A stretch of 64,000 bases of DNA. Origin: Pectobacterium sp. A5351. GTDB lineage: Bacteria > Pseudomonadota > Gammaproteobacteria > Enterobacterales > Enterobacteriaceae. Every line of letters starts with the position of its first letter. Within the stretch, counting starts at the first letter, position 1. Made by a program: the position numbers and the translations under genes. Shown here piece after piece: positions 38,839-49,133 of the stretch. The notes under the pieces are model-generated. The model saw only the letters and a program-made list of their open reading frames with translations, searched no databases and was not told where the DNA came from. Where the stretch lies: NCBI RefSeq assembly GCF_028335745.1, contig NZ_CP116477.1, forward strand, positions 2,108,001 through 2,172,000. Reading direction: 5' to 3'.

Positions 38839-40476
38839 TTAGTGCTTGATGATATAAAGATCTTTCACGTAAACATTATCCTGCGGATCTTTACCGGTTA
38901 ATCCACCAACATAAGGTTTCACCAATCGGGTATTCGCATAGTAATAAACCGGGGCAATTACCGCGTCTTTATTCAGCAATGCTTCGGCCTGCTGATAAAC
39001 CTCTGCACGTTCCTCATCGGTTTTCACCTGCAAGGATTTCGCCACCAGCGCATCAAATTCCTTGCTCTTATAATGTGCTGTGTTACTGCTGCTGTCTGAC
39101 AGCATGCTGTTCAGGAAGGTTGAAGGTTCGTTATAGTCCGCACACCACCCGCCACGCGCAAGGTCATAAGTCCCCTGATGACGGGAATTGAGGAAGGTTT
39201 TCCACTCCTGATTTTCCAGCTTAACATCCACGCCGATATTCTGTTTCCAGATAGAGGCCGCGGCGATAGCAATTTTCTTATGGAGATCGGAGGTGTTGTA
39301 TAGCAGATTTAGCGTCAACGGTTTCTGTGCCGTATAACCGGCTTCCGCCAGCAGTTTCTTCGCTTCTTCATTACGTTTTTCCTGTGACCAGGTAAACCAC
39401 TCTGGGGTCTGCGCGTTGAAGCCATCAATATATGGCGGAACAAAACCATAGGCCGGAATATCGCCCTGGTTCTTCACCTTGTTAGTCAGAATATCCTGAT
39501 TCAGCCCCATGCGCAGCGCATCACGCACTCGAACATCGTTAAACGGTGGTTTCTGATTATTGATCTCGTAATAGTAAGTACACAGGTACGGATTGACTTT
39601 CACTTCATCAGGAATTTCTTTCTTCAGCTTTTGGAATAATTCAATCGGCAGTTGGTTATAGGTCATATCAATTTCACCGCTACGATAGCGGTTAACGTCC
39701 GTCACTTCCGACGAAATCGGCAGATAGGTCACTTTATTGATCACCGTATGGGCGTTATCCCAATATTGCGGGTTGCGCTCCAGCACAATTTTTTCATTCA
39801 CTACCCAGTCTTTCAGCTTATAAGCGCCATTGCCGATCCAGTTTTGCGGCTGCGTCCATTTATCACCAAATTTCTCGATTGCCGTTTTATTGACAGGAGA
39901 CATGGCTGGGTAAACAGGCAGTTTATAGAAGTAAGGCACCGCTTCAGAAAGCGTGACCTCAAAGGTATGATCGTCCAACGCTTTCACGCCCAGCGTATCG
40001 GGGGATTTTTTACCGGCGATGATGTCATCGATATTCAGCAGATGACCGTATTGCAGATAGCTAGCATAAGGCGATGCTGTTTTCGGGTCGGCCAGACGCT
40101 GCCAACTATAGACGAAATCGTGTGCGGTAACCGGCGAACCATCTGACCATTTAGCATCTTTACGCAGATGGAACGTCCAGACTTTAAAATCTTTGTTATC
40201 CCAGCTTTCCGCTACGCCGGGAATGGTTTTACCGTTAACGTCGGAAATGACCAGACCTTCCAGCAGATCGCGCGACACGTTGGATTCCGGTACGCCTTCA
40301 ATTTTATGCGGATCGAGGGAGGACACTTCCGCGCCGTTGTTACGAACCAATTCCTGTTTTTCTGCTAACTGAACGCCGGAGGGAACGGTCGCGGCAAAGG
40401 CAGAAACAGCCATCGTGCTACTCAACGCCGCGATAATAGCGGCAACTACTCTTTTTTTAGTTGTGATGTGTGTCAT
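38839..40476 (-). CDS. oppA: OppA, periplasmic oligopeptide-binding protein
   Basis: Solute-binding protein of the Opp system, 545 residues. The signal peptide covers about residues 1-28 (ending AVSAFA), then ATVPSGVQLAEKQELVRNNGAEVSSLDPHKIEGVPESN, the canonical OppA N terminus. SBP_bac_5 features such as WTFHLRKDAKWSDG and GWCADYNEPSTFLNSM are present. It is the second of two tandem oppA genes and immediately precedes oppBCDF, so it is the likely main receptor. Confidence 0.97.
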   Translation of the reverse strand: MTHITTKKRVVAAIIAALSSTMAVSAFAATVPSGVQLAEKQELVRNNGAEVSSLDPHKIEGVPESNVSRDLLEGLVISDVNGKTIPGVAESWDNKDFKVWTFHLRKDAKWSDGSPVTAHDFVYSWQRLADPKTASPYASYLQYGHLLNIDDIIAGKKSPDTLGVKALDDHTFEVTLSEAVPYFYKLPVYPAMSPVNKTAIEKFGDKWTQPQNWIGNGAYKLKDWVVNEKIVLERNPQYWDNAHTVINKVTYLPISSEVTDVNRYRSGEIDMTYNQLPIELFQKLKKEIPDEVKVNPYLCTYYYEINNQKPPFNDVRVRDALRMGLNQDILTNKVKNQGDIPAYGFVPPYIDGFNAQTPEWFTWSQEKRNEEAKKLLAEAGYTAQKPLTLNLLYNTSDLHKKIAIAAASIWKQNIGVDVKLENQEWKTFLNSRHQGTYDLARGGWCADYNEPSTFLNSMLSDSSSNTAHYKSKEFDALVAKSLQVKTDEERAEVYQQAEALLNKDAVIAPVYYYANTRLVKPYVGGLTGKDPQDNVYVKDLYIIKH

Positions 40477-40668
40477 TATTTTCTCCTGTAATGTTGTTGT
40501 GCTAATTATCCCAGCACAATTCCTGAATTAGCACCCTGTGAGAAACGATTAATCGGTTCCAGCCACCCATTCCCACACTAAATGAATGGGTAAGCAGAGA
40601 GTAAATACCAAATTAATCGCTGCTCGCTCACTGCATTTGCATCAAACCGTAAATGCCATCGCGGCAGA

Positions 40669-42306
40669 TTAATGCTTAATGATGTAGAGATCCTTCACCC
40701 GCAGATTATCCAACGGGTCTTTGCCGGTAATGCCGCCGACATAAGGTTTTACCAGCCGGGTATTCGCGTAGTAATAGACTGGAACGATCGCCGCATCTTT
40801 ATCCAACTGTGATTCAGCCTGCTGATAAATCTGTGCGCGTTCATCGTCCGTTTTCGCCTGAACAGCTTGCGCCATCAGCTTGTCAAACACCGCACTCTTA
40901 TAATGCGTCGTGTTATTGCTGCTGTCTGACAGCATACTATTCAGGAACGATGTCGGTTCGTTATAGTCCGCACACCATCCGGCACGCGCAACGTCATAAT
41001 TGCCCTGATGACGCGTGCTGAGATAGGTTTTCCACTCCTGGTTTTCCAATTTCGCGTCAACGCCCAGATTCTGTTTCCAGACCGAGGCCGCCGCAATTGC
41101 CAGCTTTTTATGCAGATCTGACGAGTTATAGAGCAAATTAAACGTCAGCGGTTTTTCTGCGGTATAGCCCGCTTCCGCCAGCAGCTTTTTCGCTTCTTCG
41201 TTACGTTTCGCCTGTGACCAGGTAAACCACTCTGGCGTATGCGCTTTCAGGCCATCCGTAAACGGAGGAATATAGCCATAGGCAGGAATATCACCCTGGT
41301 TTTTCACTTTATTGGTCAATATGTCTTGATCAAGCCCCATGCGCAGCGCCGTTCGCACCCGGACATCGTTAAACGGCGGTTTCTGGTTGTTGATTTCGTA
41401 ATAATACGTACAGAGGAAGGGATTAACTTTAACTTCTTGTGGGATTTCTTTTTTCAGCTTCTGAAATAGCTCAATGGGTAATTTATTATTAGTAACATCA
41501 ATTTCCCCCGCGCGGTAACGGTTAACATCCGTCACTTCAGAAGCAATCGGCAGATAGGTGACCTGATTAATCACGGTCTTGGCGTTATCCCAATACTGGG
41601 TATTACGCTCCAGCACAAGCCGCTCATTCACGACCCAGGATTTAAGCCGATAGGCGCCATTCCCCACCCAATTTTCCGGCTGAGTCCATTTATCACCAAA
41701 TTTCTCTACTACCGTTTTATTGACCGGGGACATGGACGAGTGATTCAGTAATTTATAAAAATATGGGATCGGTTCGCTTAATGTGATTTCCAGCGTATGG
41801 TCGTCGAGTGCTTTTACGCCCAGCGTATCGGGAGATTTTTTGCTGGCGATAATGTCATCGATATTCAGCAGATGACCATATTGCAGATAGCTGGCGTAAG
41901 GAGAAACGGTTTTCGGATCGGCCAGACGCTGCCAGCTATAGACGAAATCTTGCGCGGTAACCGGTTCGCCATTTGACCACTTAGCATCTTTGCGTAAATG
42001 GAATGTCCAGACTTTAAAATCGCTGCTTTCCCACCGCTCCGCCACGCCGGGAATCGGGTGTCCGTCAGGATCGGAAATCACCAGCCCTTCATATAAATCG
42101 CGCGCAACGTTGGATTCCGGTACACCTTCTATTTTATGTGGATCCAGTGATGACACCTCAGCGCCATTGTTTCTCACCAGAACCTGTTCTTTCGCCAGCT
42201 CAACACCAGCAGGTACATTAGCAGCCTGAACATTCACGCATGACGCCATCACTGCGGCGGCAATCATACTGGTAACAAAGCATCGTTTTGTGTTGCGAAT
42301 TTTCAC
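40669..42306 (-). CDS. OppA paralogue, tandem duplicate
   Basis: A second oligopeptide-binding protein with the same length (545 residues) when started at the GTG at 42306, which has AGGGG 11 bases upstream; the open frame runs 34 codons further without conservation. The signal peptide MKIRNTKRCFVTSMIAAAV...NVQA is unlike that of the neighbour, but the mature part (ANVPAGVELAKEQVLVRNN...) is very similar, with scattered changes such as WVVNERLVLERNTQYW. It is promoter-proximal in the operon. It may extend the peptide range of the transporter; that is inference. Confidence 0.93.
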   Translation of the reverse strand: MKIRNTKRCFVTSMIAAAVMASCVNVQAANVPAGVELAKEQVLVRNNGAEVSSLDPHKIEGVPESNVARDLYEGLVISDPDGHPIPGVAERWESSDFKVWTFHLRKDAKWSNGEPVTAQDFVYSWQRLADPKTVSPYASYLQYGHLLNIDDIIASKKSPDTLGVKALDDHTLEITLSEPIPYFYKLLNHSSMSPVNKTVVEKFGDKWTQPENWVGNGAYRLKSWVVNERLVLERNTQYWDNAKTVINQVTYLPIASEVTDVNRYRAGEIDVTNNKLPIELFQKLKKEIPQEVKVNPFLCTYYYEINNQKPPFNDVRVRTALRMGLDQDILTNKVKNQGDIPAYGYIPPFTDGLKAHTPEWFTWSQAKRNEEAKKLLAEAGYTAEKPLTFNLLYNSSDLHKKLAIAAASVWKQNLGVDAKLENQEWKTYLSTRHQGNYDVARAGWCADYNEPTSFLNSMLSDSSNNTTHYKSAVFDKLMAQAVQAKTDDERAQIYQQAESQLDKDAAIVPVYYYANTRLVKPYVGGITGKDPLDNLRVKDLYIIKH

Positions 42307-43347
42307 TTTATAAACACCCCTGTCTTGATACACGCCATACCGGACTCTATGCATAAAAATTGCCGTCACATAGAGCAGAAAAGATCGCCCATTATCCAAA
42401 TAAATCATAAAATTAATTTATGGGTGAATAACGAATAACAGGCCGAAACTCGAAGCTATCAAAAGCGGACACATTCGCCAATATTTTTACATTGATGTTG
42501 CTTAATTTTCTTTACTACAGCCCGGCAAGCATTTTATCTCAACAGCGCGATCTTGTAATTAACCCCATGATAAACAATGTTTTTTCCTTTTAATTGCAAC
42601 TATTTTTTAAATATTCAGCAATTTATAGATTTTGAACAAAAAAACATCGTAGTGGGTTTCATCATTTTCACAGCACAAAAATGATGATGCATGCTTACCT
42701 GTCCGCGTCATTATCTGACCAAAATGTTATTATTTTAACAACTTTGTTACTCGCTTTGCGCGACAAGCGCGTGAAACCTCCCTGCGATAGAAGACGAGCA
42801 AAATAACTAACCCGATTAAGATATAAGCACTGTTTATACGAACACATTTCATACGAACAGCCCATTCCCATAATAGGGGCAGTCACTACCGGAATTCCTC
42901 CCGCCAAAGCTTCACTTCAACGTCCGCGCGCCATCCTTTACCGATCCATTTTAGGTAGAGAAACCGTTGATTTTATTTGGTTAATGATATTCGTTATCAT
43001 CTACAGCCTGCTGAATGGTGTCAGCATCAATAAAAATAGATATTGATCACAAAAAAGGCACCCACAAATAGGTATGCTCATTCCATACCGTAACAAGCAC
43101 GTAAATCCTCTTAATTTTGATGTGTTTTCAAAACAATATTTCAAAAATTTACGATATCGGCGGTTACAGTATTTTAAAAAGCAGAAATCGCGCCACAACG
43201 GTGACTGACAAGCTCTTTGAGTCAATTAATGCGAAATAGGCAGAAAAGAATAGCCAGGTAACGGAAACGTCCCCCGCTCGTTTATCTATACTGTTCTATT
43301 CGGCGAACAATTGACTGAAAGAGTTTAACATTTATCAGGAGAGCATT
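42307..43347. other. Long gene-free AT-rich interval between the opp operon and adhE
   Basis: More than 1 kb without a credible gene. E. coli has ychE (a MarC-family protein) here; no remnant is recognisable. The region should hold the divergent promoters of the opp operon and adhE and their long leaders. In E. coli both leaders are controlled post-transcriptionally (GcvB on oppA, RNase G on adhE), but I can see no specific site. A CAGGAGAGC Shine-Dalgarno ends the region before adhE. Confidence 0.6.
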
Positions 43348-46023
43348 ATGGCCGTAACCAACGTTGCTGAACTTAACGCACTGGTCGAAAGAGTGAGAAA
43401 GGCACAGCAGGAATTTGCCACTTATACTCAGGAACAAGTGGACAAGATCTTCCGCGCTGCTGCACTCGCTGCATCGGATGCGCGTATTCCGCTGGCAAAA
43501 ATGGCGGTTGCCGAATCCGGTATGGGGATCGTGGAAGATAAAGTCATCAAAAACCACTTCGCCTCTGAATACATTTATAACGCCTATCAGGATGAAAAAA
43601 CCTGCGGCGTCCTCTCTACTGATGACACTTTTGGTACGATTACCATTGCAGAGCCTATTGGCCTGATTTGCGGTATTGTTCCCACCACCAACCCCACTTC
43701 TACTGCGATTTTTAAAGCGCTGATCAGTCTGAAAACCCGTAACGGGATTATCTTCTCTCCGCATCCACGTGCAAAAAATGCGACCAATAAAGCCGCAGAC
43801 ATTGTTCTGCAAGCGGCGATTGCAGCAGGTGCACCGAAAGATATTATCGGTTGGATCGATCAACCTTCTGTTGAGCTGTCTAACCAACTTATGCACCATC
43901 CGGATATCAACCTGATTCTGGCTACCGGTGGCCCAGGTATGGTGAAGGCCGCCTACAGCTCCGGTAAACCGGCAATCGGCGTCGGTGCGGGTAACACGCC
44001 TGTCGTCGTTGACGAAACTGCGGATATCAAACGTGCCGTAGCGTCTATTCTGATGTCGAAAACCTTCGATAACGGCGTCATTTGTGCGTCAGAACAGTCA
44101 GTCATCGTCGTAGACAGCGTCTATGATGCCGTGCGTGAGCGTTTTGCTACCCACGGCGGCTACATGCTAAAAGGCAAAGAGCTTCATGCCGTACAGGGCA
44201 TTTTGCTGAAGAACGGTTCACTGAATGCCGACATCGTAGGTCAACCTGCACCGAAGATCGCAGAAATGGCAGGAATCACCGTTCCAGCCAACACCAAAGT
44301 GCTGATCGGTGAAGTCACCGCGGTCGATGAGTCCGAACCATTTGCTCATGAAAAACTGTCTCCGACGCTGGCGATGTACCGTGCGAAAGACTTCAACGAC
44401 GCCGTTATTAAAGCGGAAAAACTGGTCGCAATGGGTGGCATCGGTCACACATCCTGCCTGTATACCGATCAGGACAATCAGCCTGAGCGCGTGAATCATT
44501 TCGGCAATATGATGAAAACCGCGCGCATTCTGATTAACACACCGGCTTCTCAGGGTGGTATCGGCGATCTCTACAACTTCAAACTCGCTCCGTCTCTGAC
44601 GCTGGGCTGTGGCTCCTGGGGCGGAAACTCCATCTCCGAAAACGTCGGTCCGAAGCATTTGATCAACAAGAAAACGGTAGCCAAGCGAGCAGAGAATATG
44701 TTGTGGCATAAACTTCCTAAATCCATTTATTTCCGTCGCGGCTCACTGCCAATCGCGCTTGAAGAAGTGGCCTCCGATGGTGCAAAACGCGCCTTTATCG
44801 TAACTGACCGCTTCCTGTTCAACAATGGTTATGTCGATCAGGTGACGTCCGTCTTGAAACAGCACGGGTTGGAAACCGAAGTCTTCTTTGAAGTTGAAGC
44901 TGACCCCACGCTGAGCATCGTGCGTAAAGGCGCCGAGCAAATGCACTCCTTCAAACCGGATGTGATCATTGCGCTGGGCGGCGGTTCGCCAATGGATGCG
45001 GCGAAAATCATGTGGGTGATGTATGAACACCCTACGACACACTTCGAAGAACTGGCGCTGCGTTTCATGGACATCCGCAAACGTATCTACAAGTTCCCGA
45101 AGATGGGCGTCAAAGCCAAAATGGTGGCGATTACCACCACCTCCGGTACCGGTTCTGAAGTGACGCCGTTTGCCGTCGTCACCGACGATGCCACCGGGCA
45201 GAAATACCCATTAGCGGACTATGCACTGACGCCAGATATGGCGATTGTTGACGCCAATCTGGTGATGAATATGCCGAAATCACTCTGTGCGTTTGGTGGG
45301 CTCGATGCGGTAACACACTCGCTGGAAGCCTATGTTTCCGTGCTGGCAAACGAATATTCAGACGGACAGGCGTTACAAGCGCTGAAACTACTGAAAGAGA
45401 ACCTGCCAGACAGCTACCGCGATGGCGCGAAAAACCCGGTGGCCCGTGAGCGCGTACATAACGCCGCGACGATTGCAGGTATCGCGTTTGCCAATGCCTT
45501 CCTCGGCGTCTGTCACTCTATGGCACATAAGCTGGGTTCGGAATTTCATATCCCGCACGGCCTGGCTAACGCCCTGCTGATCTCAAACGTCATTCGCTAT
45601 AACGCGAACGACAACCCGACCAAGCAGACGACGTTCAGCCAGTATGACCGTCCACAGGCACGCCGTCGCTACGCGGAAATAGCCGACCATCTGCGTTTAA
45701 CCGCGCCAAGCGATCGTACCGCGCAGAAAATCGAGAAATTGTTGAACTGGCTGGAAGACATGAAGACCGAGCTGGGGATCCCAACCTCGATTCGTGAAGC
45801 AGGCGTACAGGAAGCCGACTTCTTGGCGAAGGTAGATAACCTGTCAGAAGATGCATTCGACGATCAGTGTACTGGGGCGAACCCACGCTACCCACTGATT
45901 TCCGAACTGAAACAGATTCTGCTGGATACTTACTATGGCCGTAAGTTCTCTGAAGAGGCAAAAACAGAAGCGGTTGAACCTGTGGCAAAAGCCGCTAAAA
46001 CCGGTAAGAAAGCCGCACATTAA
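43348..46023 (+). CDS. adhE: AdhE, bifunctional acetaldehyde-CoA/alcohol dehydrogenase
   Basis: Fermentative enzyme converting acetyl-CoA to ethanol in two NADH-dependent steps; it forms spirosome filaments in E. coli. The 891 residues equal the E. coli protein. The N-terminal aldehyde dehydrogenase domain (about 1-440) has the catalytic Cys in DNGVICASEQS (about 246). The C-terminal iron alcohol dehydrogenase domain contains ALGGGSPMDAAK and the iron-binding HSMAHKLGSEFHIPHG histidines. The tail is Lys/Ala-rich. Confidence 0.97.
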   Translation: MAVTNVAELNALVERVRKAQQEFATYTQEQVDKIFRAAALAASDARIPLAKMAVAESGMGIVEDKVIKNHFASEYIYNAYQDEKTCGVLSTDDTFGTITIAEPIGLICGIVPTTNPTSTAIFKALISLKTRNGIIFSPHPRAKNATNKAADIVLQAAIAAGAPKDIIGWIDQPSVELSNQLMHHPDINLILATGGPGMVKAAYSSGKPAIGVGAGNTPVVVDETADIKRAVASILMSKTFDNGVICASEQSVIVVDSVYDAVRERFATHGGYMLKGKELHAVQGILLKNGSLNADIVGQPAPKIAEMAGITVPANTKVLIGEVTAVDESEPFAHEKLSPTLAMYRAKDFNDAVIKAEKLVAMGGIGHTSCLYTDQDNQPERVNHFGNMMKTARILINTPASQGGIGDLYNFKLAPSLTLGCGSWGGNSISENVGPKHLINKKTVAKRAENMLWHKLPKSIYFRRGSLPIALEEVASDGAKRAFIVTDRFLFNNGYVDQVTSVLKQHGLETEVFFEVEADPTLSIVRKGAEQMHSFKPDVIIALGGGSPMDAAKIMWVMYEHPTTHFEELALRFMDIRKRIYKFPKMGVKAKMVAITTTSGTGSEVTPFAVVTDDATGQKYPLADYALTPDMAIVDANLVMNMPKSLCAFGGLDAVTHSLEAYVSVLANEYSDGQALQALKLLKENLPDSYRDGAKNPVARERVHNAATIAGIAFANAFLGVCHSMAHKLGSEFHIPHGLANALLISNVIRYNANDNPTKQTTFSQYDRPQARRRYAEIADHLRLTAPSDRTAQKIEKLLNWLEDMKTELGIPTSIREAGVQEADFLAKVDNLSEDAFDDQCTGANPRYPLISELKQILLDTYYGRKFSEEAKTEAVEPVAKAAKTGKKAAH

Positions 46024-46071
46024 CGTGCTGTCTGTACCGCCTTTAGGCTAAGGCGGTGTGTCTCTCTGCTC

Positions 46072-46101
46072 TGCCCAACCCGTTTAGGGTTGGGCATTTT
46101 T
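46072..46101 (+). terminator. adhE terminator
   Basis: TGCCCAACCC, loop GTTTA, GGGTTGGGCA, then TTTTT. A second stem, ACCGCC (46036-46041) with GGCGGT (46052-46057), lies just upstream. Confidence 0.9.
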
Positions 46102-46164
46102 ATTACTCACGCACGCATTAACACGCTATTTATTGATTGCTCGTCAGCCGGATATTTAACTGCC

Positions 46165-46761
46165 TTACTCGCTTTCCTTACGGGTTAATCCCAGCGCAAT
46201 CTTATAATGTTTACGACACACGGAAACATAGCTCTCGTTGCCGCCAATAACGACCTGTTCCCCTTCGTGGACGGCATTACCTTGTGCATCTAATCGCAAT
46301 ACACAGTTGGCTTTACGGCCGCAATGGCAGACCGTTTTTAACTCAATCAGCTTATCCGCCCACGCTAATAAATAGTGACTCCCAGAAAACAAATCACCAC
46401 GAAAATCAGTACGCAACCCGTAGCACAATACAGGGATATCTAATTGGTCCACGACATCGGAAAGCTCACTCACCTGCTCGCGGGTTAAAAATTGACATTC
46501 ATCAATTAATACACAATCTACGGGCTGAGAACGATGCTCTTTCTCCAGCAATCCAAATAAGGATGTCTGCGGATTAAACAATAATGCCGGAGAAGAAAGC
46601 CCAATCCGTGAACTTACAATCCCCACACCATGCCGATTATCTATTTCTGCGGTGAACACCAGCGTACGCATCCCGCGCTCCTGGTAGTTATATGACGACT
46701 GCAATAATGCAGTAGATTTACCTGCATTCATTGCAGAATAATAAAAATAAAGCTGGGCCAC
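46165..46761 (-). CDS. tdk: Thymidine kinase
   Basis: Salvage enzyme phosphorylating thymidine and deoxyuridine. The 198-residue type II kinase has the P-loop [13 protein letters not shown], the Walker B/DEC region [14 protein letters not shown], and a zinc site formed by CHCGRKANC plus the C-terminal Cys-X2-His (VCRKHY). As in E. coli it lies between adhE and hns; it converges with adhE. Confidence 0.96.
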   Translation of the reverse strand: MAQLYFYYSAMNAGKSTALLQSSYNYQERGMRTLVFTAEIDNRHGVGIVSSRIGLSSPALLFNPQTSLFGLLEKEHRSQPVDCVLIDECQFLTREQVSELSDVVDQLDIPVLCYGLRTDFRGDLFSGSHYLLAWADKLIELKTVCHCGRKANCVLRLDAQGNAVHEGEQVVIGGNESYVSVCRKHYKIALGLTRKESE

Positions 46762-46792
46762 TTAGCTACTCCAAAAGGAGGCCATATACTCG

Positions 46793-47106
46793 TTATACTT
46801 CAGGTTGCATGTACGTTGGCTACGTTACTCGGCCCACTGGGGCCGCTGCAAGCAGCGTTCAAACCTGCCTCTGGCCGATTTGTCAGCCACCCGAATCACT
46901 TACCTATGTAAGTGCATCGGGATGAGGGAGAGACATCCTGTCTCTCACCGAAGGCCAGCCGTTGGCTGATCAAATTCGTTCCCGACGAATTTGTCCCTCT
47001 CTTGCCACGTTACAAGGCTTATAAATAAGCCTTGCCCTAACGGATCAACGCTATGCATTGTTCAAACGTTGACGTTTGTCCTGAAACTTGAATTATTTAG
47101 TGTATA
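46793..47106. repeat. Dispersed hairpin repeat, copy 2 (314 bp, with an internal extra segment)
   Basis: Begins TTATACTTCAGGTTGCATG and ends TTGAATTATTTAGTGTATA; it is the inverted counterpart of the 28835-29027 copy. A 143-base segment (46941-47083) absent from copy 1 lies between two CCTG sequences. It contains its own stems, for example CAAATTCGT/ACGAATTTG and AAGGCTTA/TAAGCCTT. The shared part has the stem CGCTGC/GCAGCG. It occupies the space between tdk and hns and encodes nothing recognisable. Confidence 0.8.
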
Positions 47107-47401
47107 TGATCTTCGTGTAGTAAAAACTTATTGTAACAACTCGCCTTCATGCTAGGCAATGGGCTATTCCTCGACCACATTTTGTCCATATGCCCGCCAG
47201 CGGCAGCCTGTTACGATAAAAGATATAAACATTCCTTATAACAACGTGGTGGTATCAATAAGCCATTTTTTGCCGTTTTAGGGAGAAAACGGTATGCCAA
47301 ATGTATTTTTTGATAACAGGAAAGTATTTATATTTATGTAACATACGATGTGAGATCTGTTTTAAAAATGATATTTTTTAACAAACTTACAAATTTGACT
47401 A

Positions 47402-47430
47402 TTGCAGAAAGGAAAATAGCACTCTATTAT
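47402..47430 (+). promoter_or_regulatory. Probable hns promoter
   Basis: -35 TTGCAG (47402-47407), 17-base spacer, -10 TATTAT (47425-47430), 43 bases before the ATG. The surrounding 360 bases upstream are AT-rich, suited to H-NS autorepression. Confidence 0.55.
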
Positions 47431-47472
47431 CACACTACACGCCACCAATAATATTAATTTGAGATTATCACA

Positions 47473-47880
47473 ATGAGCGAAGCACTAAAGATTCTTAACA
47501 ACATCCGTACTCTGCGTGCCCAGGCAAGAGAATGTACCCTGGATACTTTGGAAGAAATGCTGGAAAAACTGGAAGTCGTGGTTAATGAACGCCGCGAAGA
47601 AGATAGTCAGGTTCAGGCTGAAGTTGAAGAACGTGCGCGTAAATTGCAGCAATATCGTGATATGCTGATTGCAGACGGTATTGACCCTAACGAATTATTG
47701 CAATCTTTGGGTTCAGTTAAAGTTGCAGGTAAAAGCAAACGCGCAGCCCGCCCAGCAAAATATCAATATACTGACGAAAACGGCGAAGTTAAAACCTGGA
47801 CTGGCCAGGGTCGTACACCGGCAGTAATCAAAAAAGCAATCGAAGAACAAGGTAAATCTTTAGACGATTTCCTGCTGTAA
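47473..47880 (+). CDS. hns: H-NS nucleoid-associated silencer
   Basis: Global repressor that binds AT-rich, often horizontally acquired, DNA. The 135 residues have the coiled-coil oligomerisation domain (about 1-64), a flexible basic linker ([13 protein letters not shown]) and the C-terminal DNA-binding domain with the minor-groove hook TWTGQGRTP (Gln112-Gly-Arg114). Order galU-hns-tdk is conserved with E. coli. It could silence the AT-rich orphan gene at 14155 in this window. Confidence 0.97.
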   Translation: MSEALKILNNIRTLRAQARECTLDTLEEMLEKLEVVVNERREEDSQVQAEVEERARKLQQYRDMLIADGIDPNELLQSLGSVKVAGKSKRAARPAKYQYTDENGEVKTWTGQGRTPAVIKKAIEEQGKSLDDFLL

Positions 47881-47903
47881 TTATTTATCAGTATTGAATA
47901 CTA

Positions 47904-47934
47904 AAAAACCCCCGATACTTATTGGGGGTTTTTC
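47904..47934. terminator. Bidirectional terminator between hns and galU
   Basis: AAAAACCCCC (47904-47913) and GGGGGTTTTT (47924-47933) around a 10-base loop. A second hairpin, GCTCTCTGT/ACAGAGAGC (47970-48001), sits nearer galU without a T-run. Confidence 0.85.
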
Positions 47935-48016
47935 TTTGGTAACGCGTTATGCAAAAACCGCTTTTAGAGGCTCTCTGTTTTTTGTTTGTAACACAGAGAG
48001 CAATCATTACACTCTG

Positions 48017-48928
48017 TTATTTTTCTTCTGCTTCAATCGTTTCCTGCAACCATTGCGCAAATTCCTGACCTAAACTGTCATGGCGCAAACCATATTCCAC
48101 GAATGCTTGCATATAGCCTAATTTATTACCGCAGTCATGACTCACACCTTTCAGGTGATACGCCTCTACCGTTTCTTTTTCCATCAACATTGCGATGGCA
48201 TCGGTTAACTGAATTTCATTGCCTGCACCCGGTGGCGTTTTCTCCAGCAGAGACCAAATATCCGCAGAGAGTACATAACGACCAACGACAGCTAAATTAG
48301 ATGGCGCTTCGGAAGCTTTCGGTTTTTCAACCACGCCCACCATCGGTGCGCTATCCCCTGCTTTTAATTCCACGCCTTTGCAATCAACCACGCCATAGCT
48401 GCTTACATTTTCAACGGGCTCAACCATAATCTGGCTGTGGCCGGTAGTAGAAAAACGTTGCAACATTTCACTCAGGTTATCTTTCTTCAGATCGGACGCA
48501 TATTCATCAATAATCACATCCGGCAGAATAACCGCAACAGGCTCATCTCCCACTAACGGGTGCGCGCACAATACCGCATGGCCCAGCCCTTTAGCTAATC
48601 CCTGACGCACTTGCATAATGGTGACGTGTTTAGGACAGATAGATTGGACTTCTTCCAGCAACTGACGTTTAACACGTTTTTCCAGAATGGCTTCCAACTC
48701 AAAACTGGTATCGAAATGGTTCTCGATAGAATTCTTAGAAGAGTGTGTAACCAGAATAATTTCATTAATCCCTGCCGCGATACACTCATTAACAACATAT
48801 TGGATCAGCGGTTTATCTACCAACGGCAACATTTCTTTAGGAATGGCTTTGGTGGCAGGAAGCATACGCGTACCTAATCCAGCAACCGGTATGACCGCTT
48901 TTTTTACTTTTTTATTCACAATAGACAT
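48017..48928 (-). CDS. galU: UTP-glucose-1-phosphate uridylyltransferase
   Basis: Makes UDP-glucose for LPS, exopolysaccharide and osmoprotectant synthesis. The 303 residues have the nucleotidyltransferase motif [22 protein letters not shown], the LPDVIID metal site and [15 protein letters not shown]. It sits between hns and rssB as in E. coli and has its own upstream space of about 205 bases to rssB. Confidence 0.97.
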   Translation of the reverse strand: MSIVNKKVKKAVIPVAGLGTRMLPATKAIPKEMLPLVDKPLIQYVVNECIAAGINEIILVTHSSKNSIENHFDTSFELEAILEKRVKRQLLEEVQSICPKHVTIMQVRQGLAKGLGHAVLCAHPLVGDEPVAVILPDVIIDEYASDLKKDNLSEMLQRFSTTGHSQIMVEPVENVSSYGVVDCKGVELKAGDSAPMVGVVEKPKASEAPSNLAVVGRYVLSADIWSLLEKTPPGAGNEIQLTDAIAMLMEKETVEAYHLKGVSHDCGNKLGYMQAFVEYGLRHDSLGQEFAQWLQETIEAEEK

Positions 48929-49133
48929 AAACAGCCTCTTATATACCGTTCAAATAATGAACTTTATTTATCTAATCAACATAACCGAAATAGTATAACG
49001 ATTTTAACAAGATCACGCTTGCCCCAACATTACTGTTCAATAAAAATAAGATAACTCCCTACATAGTTGGGAATAAGAAATAATACCGAAAGATGGGTAC
49101 GGCCAGAAACCCGTACCGTCTTGCGTTATCAGA

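Noticed and set aside
42695..42907. 70-codon ORF in the opp-adhE interval
   Set aside because: No ribosome binding site, odd composition and no similarity to YchE or any family I know.
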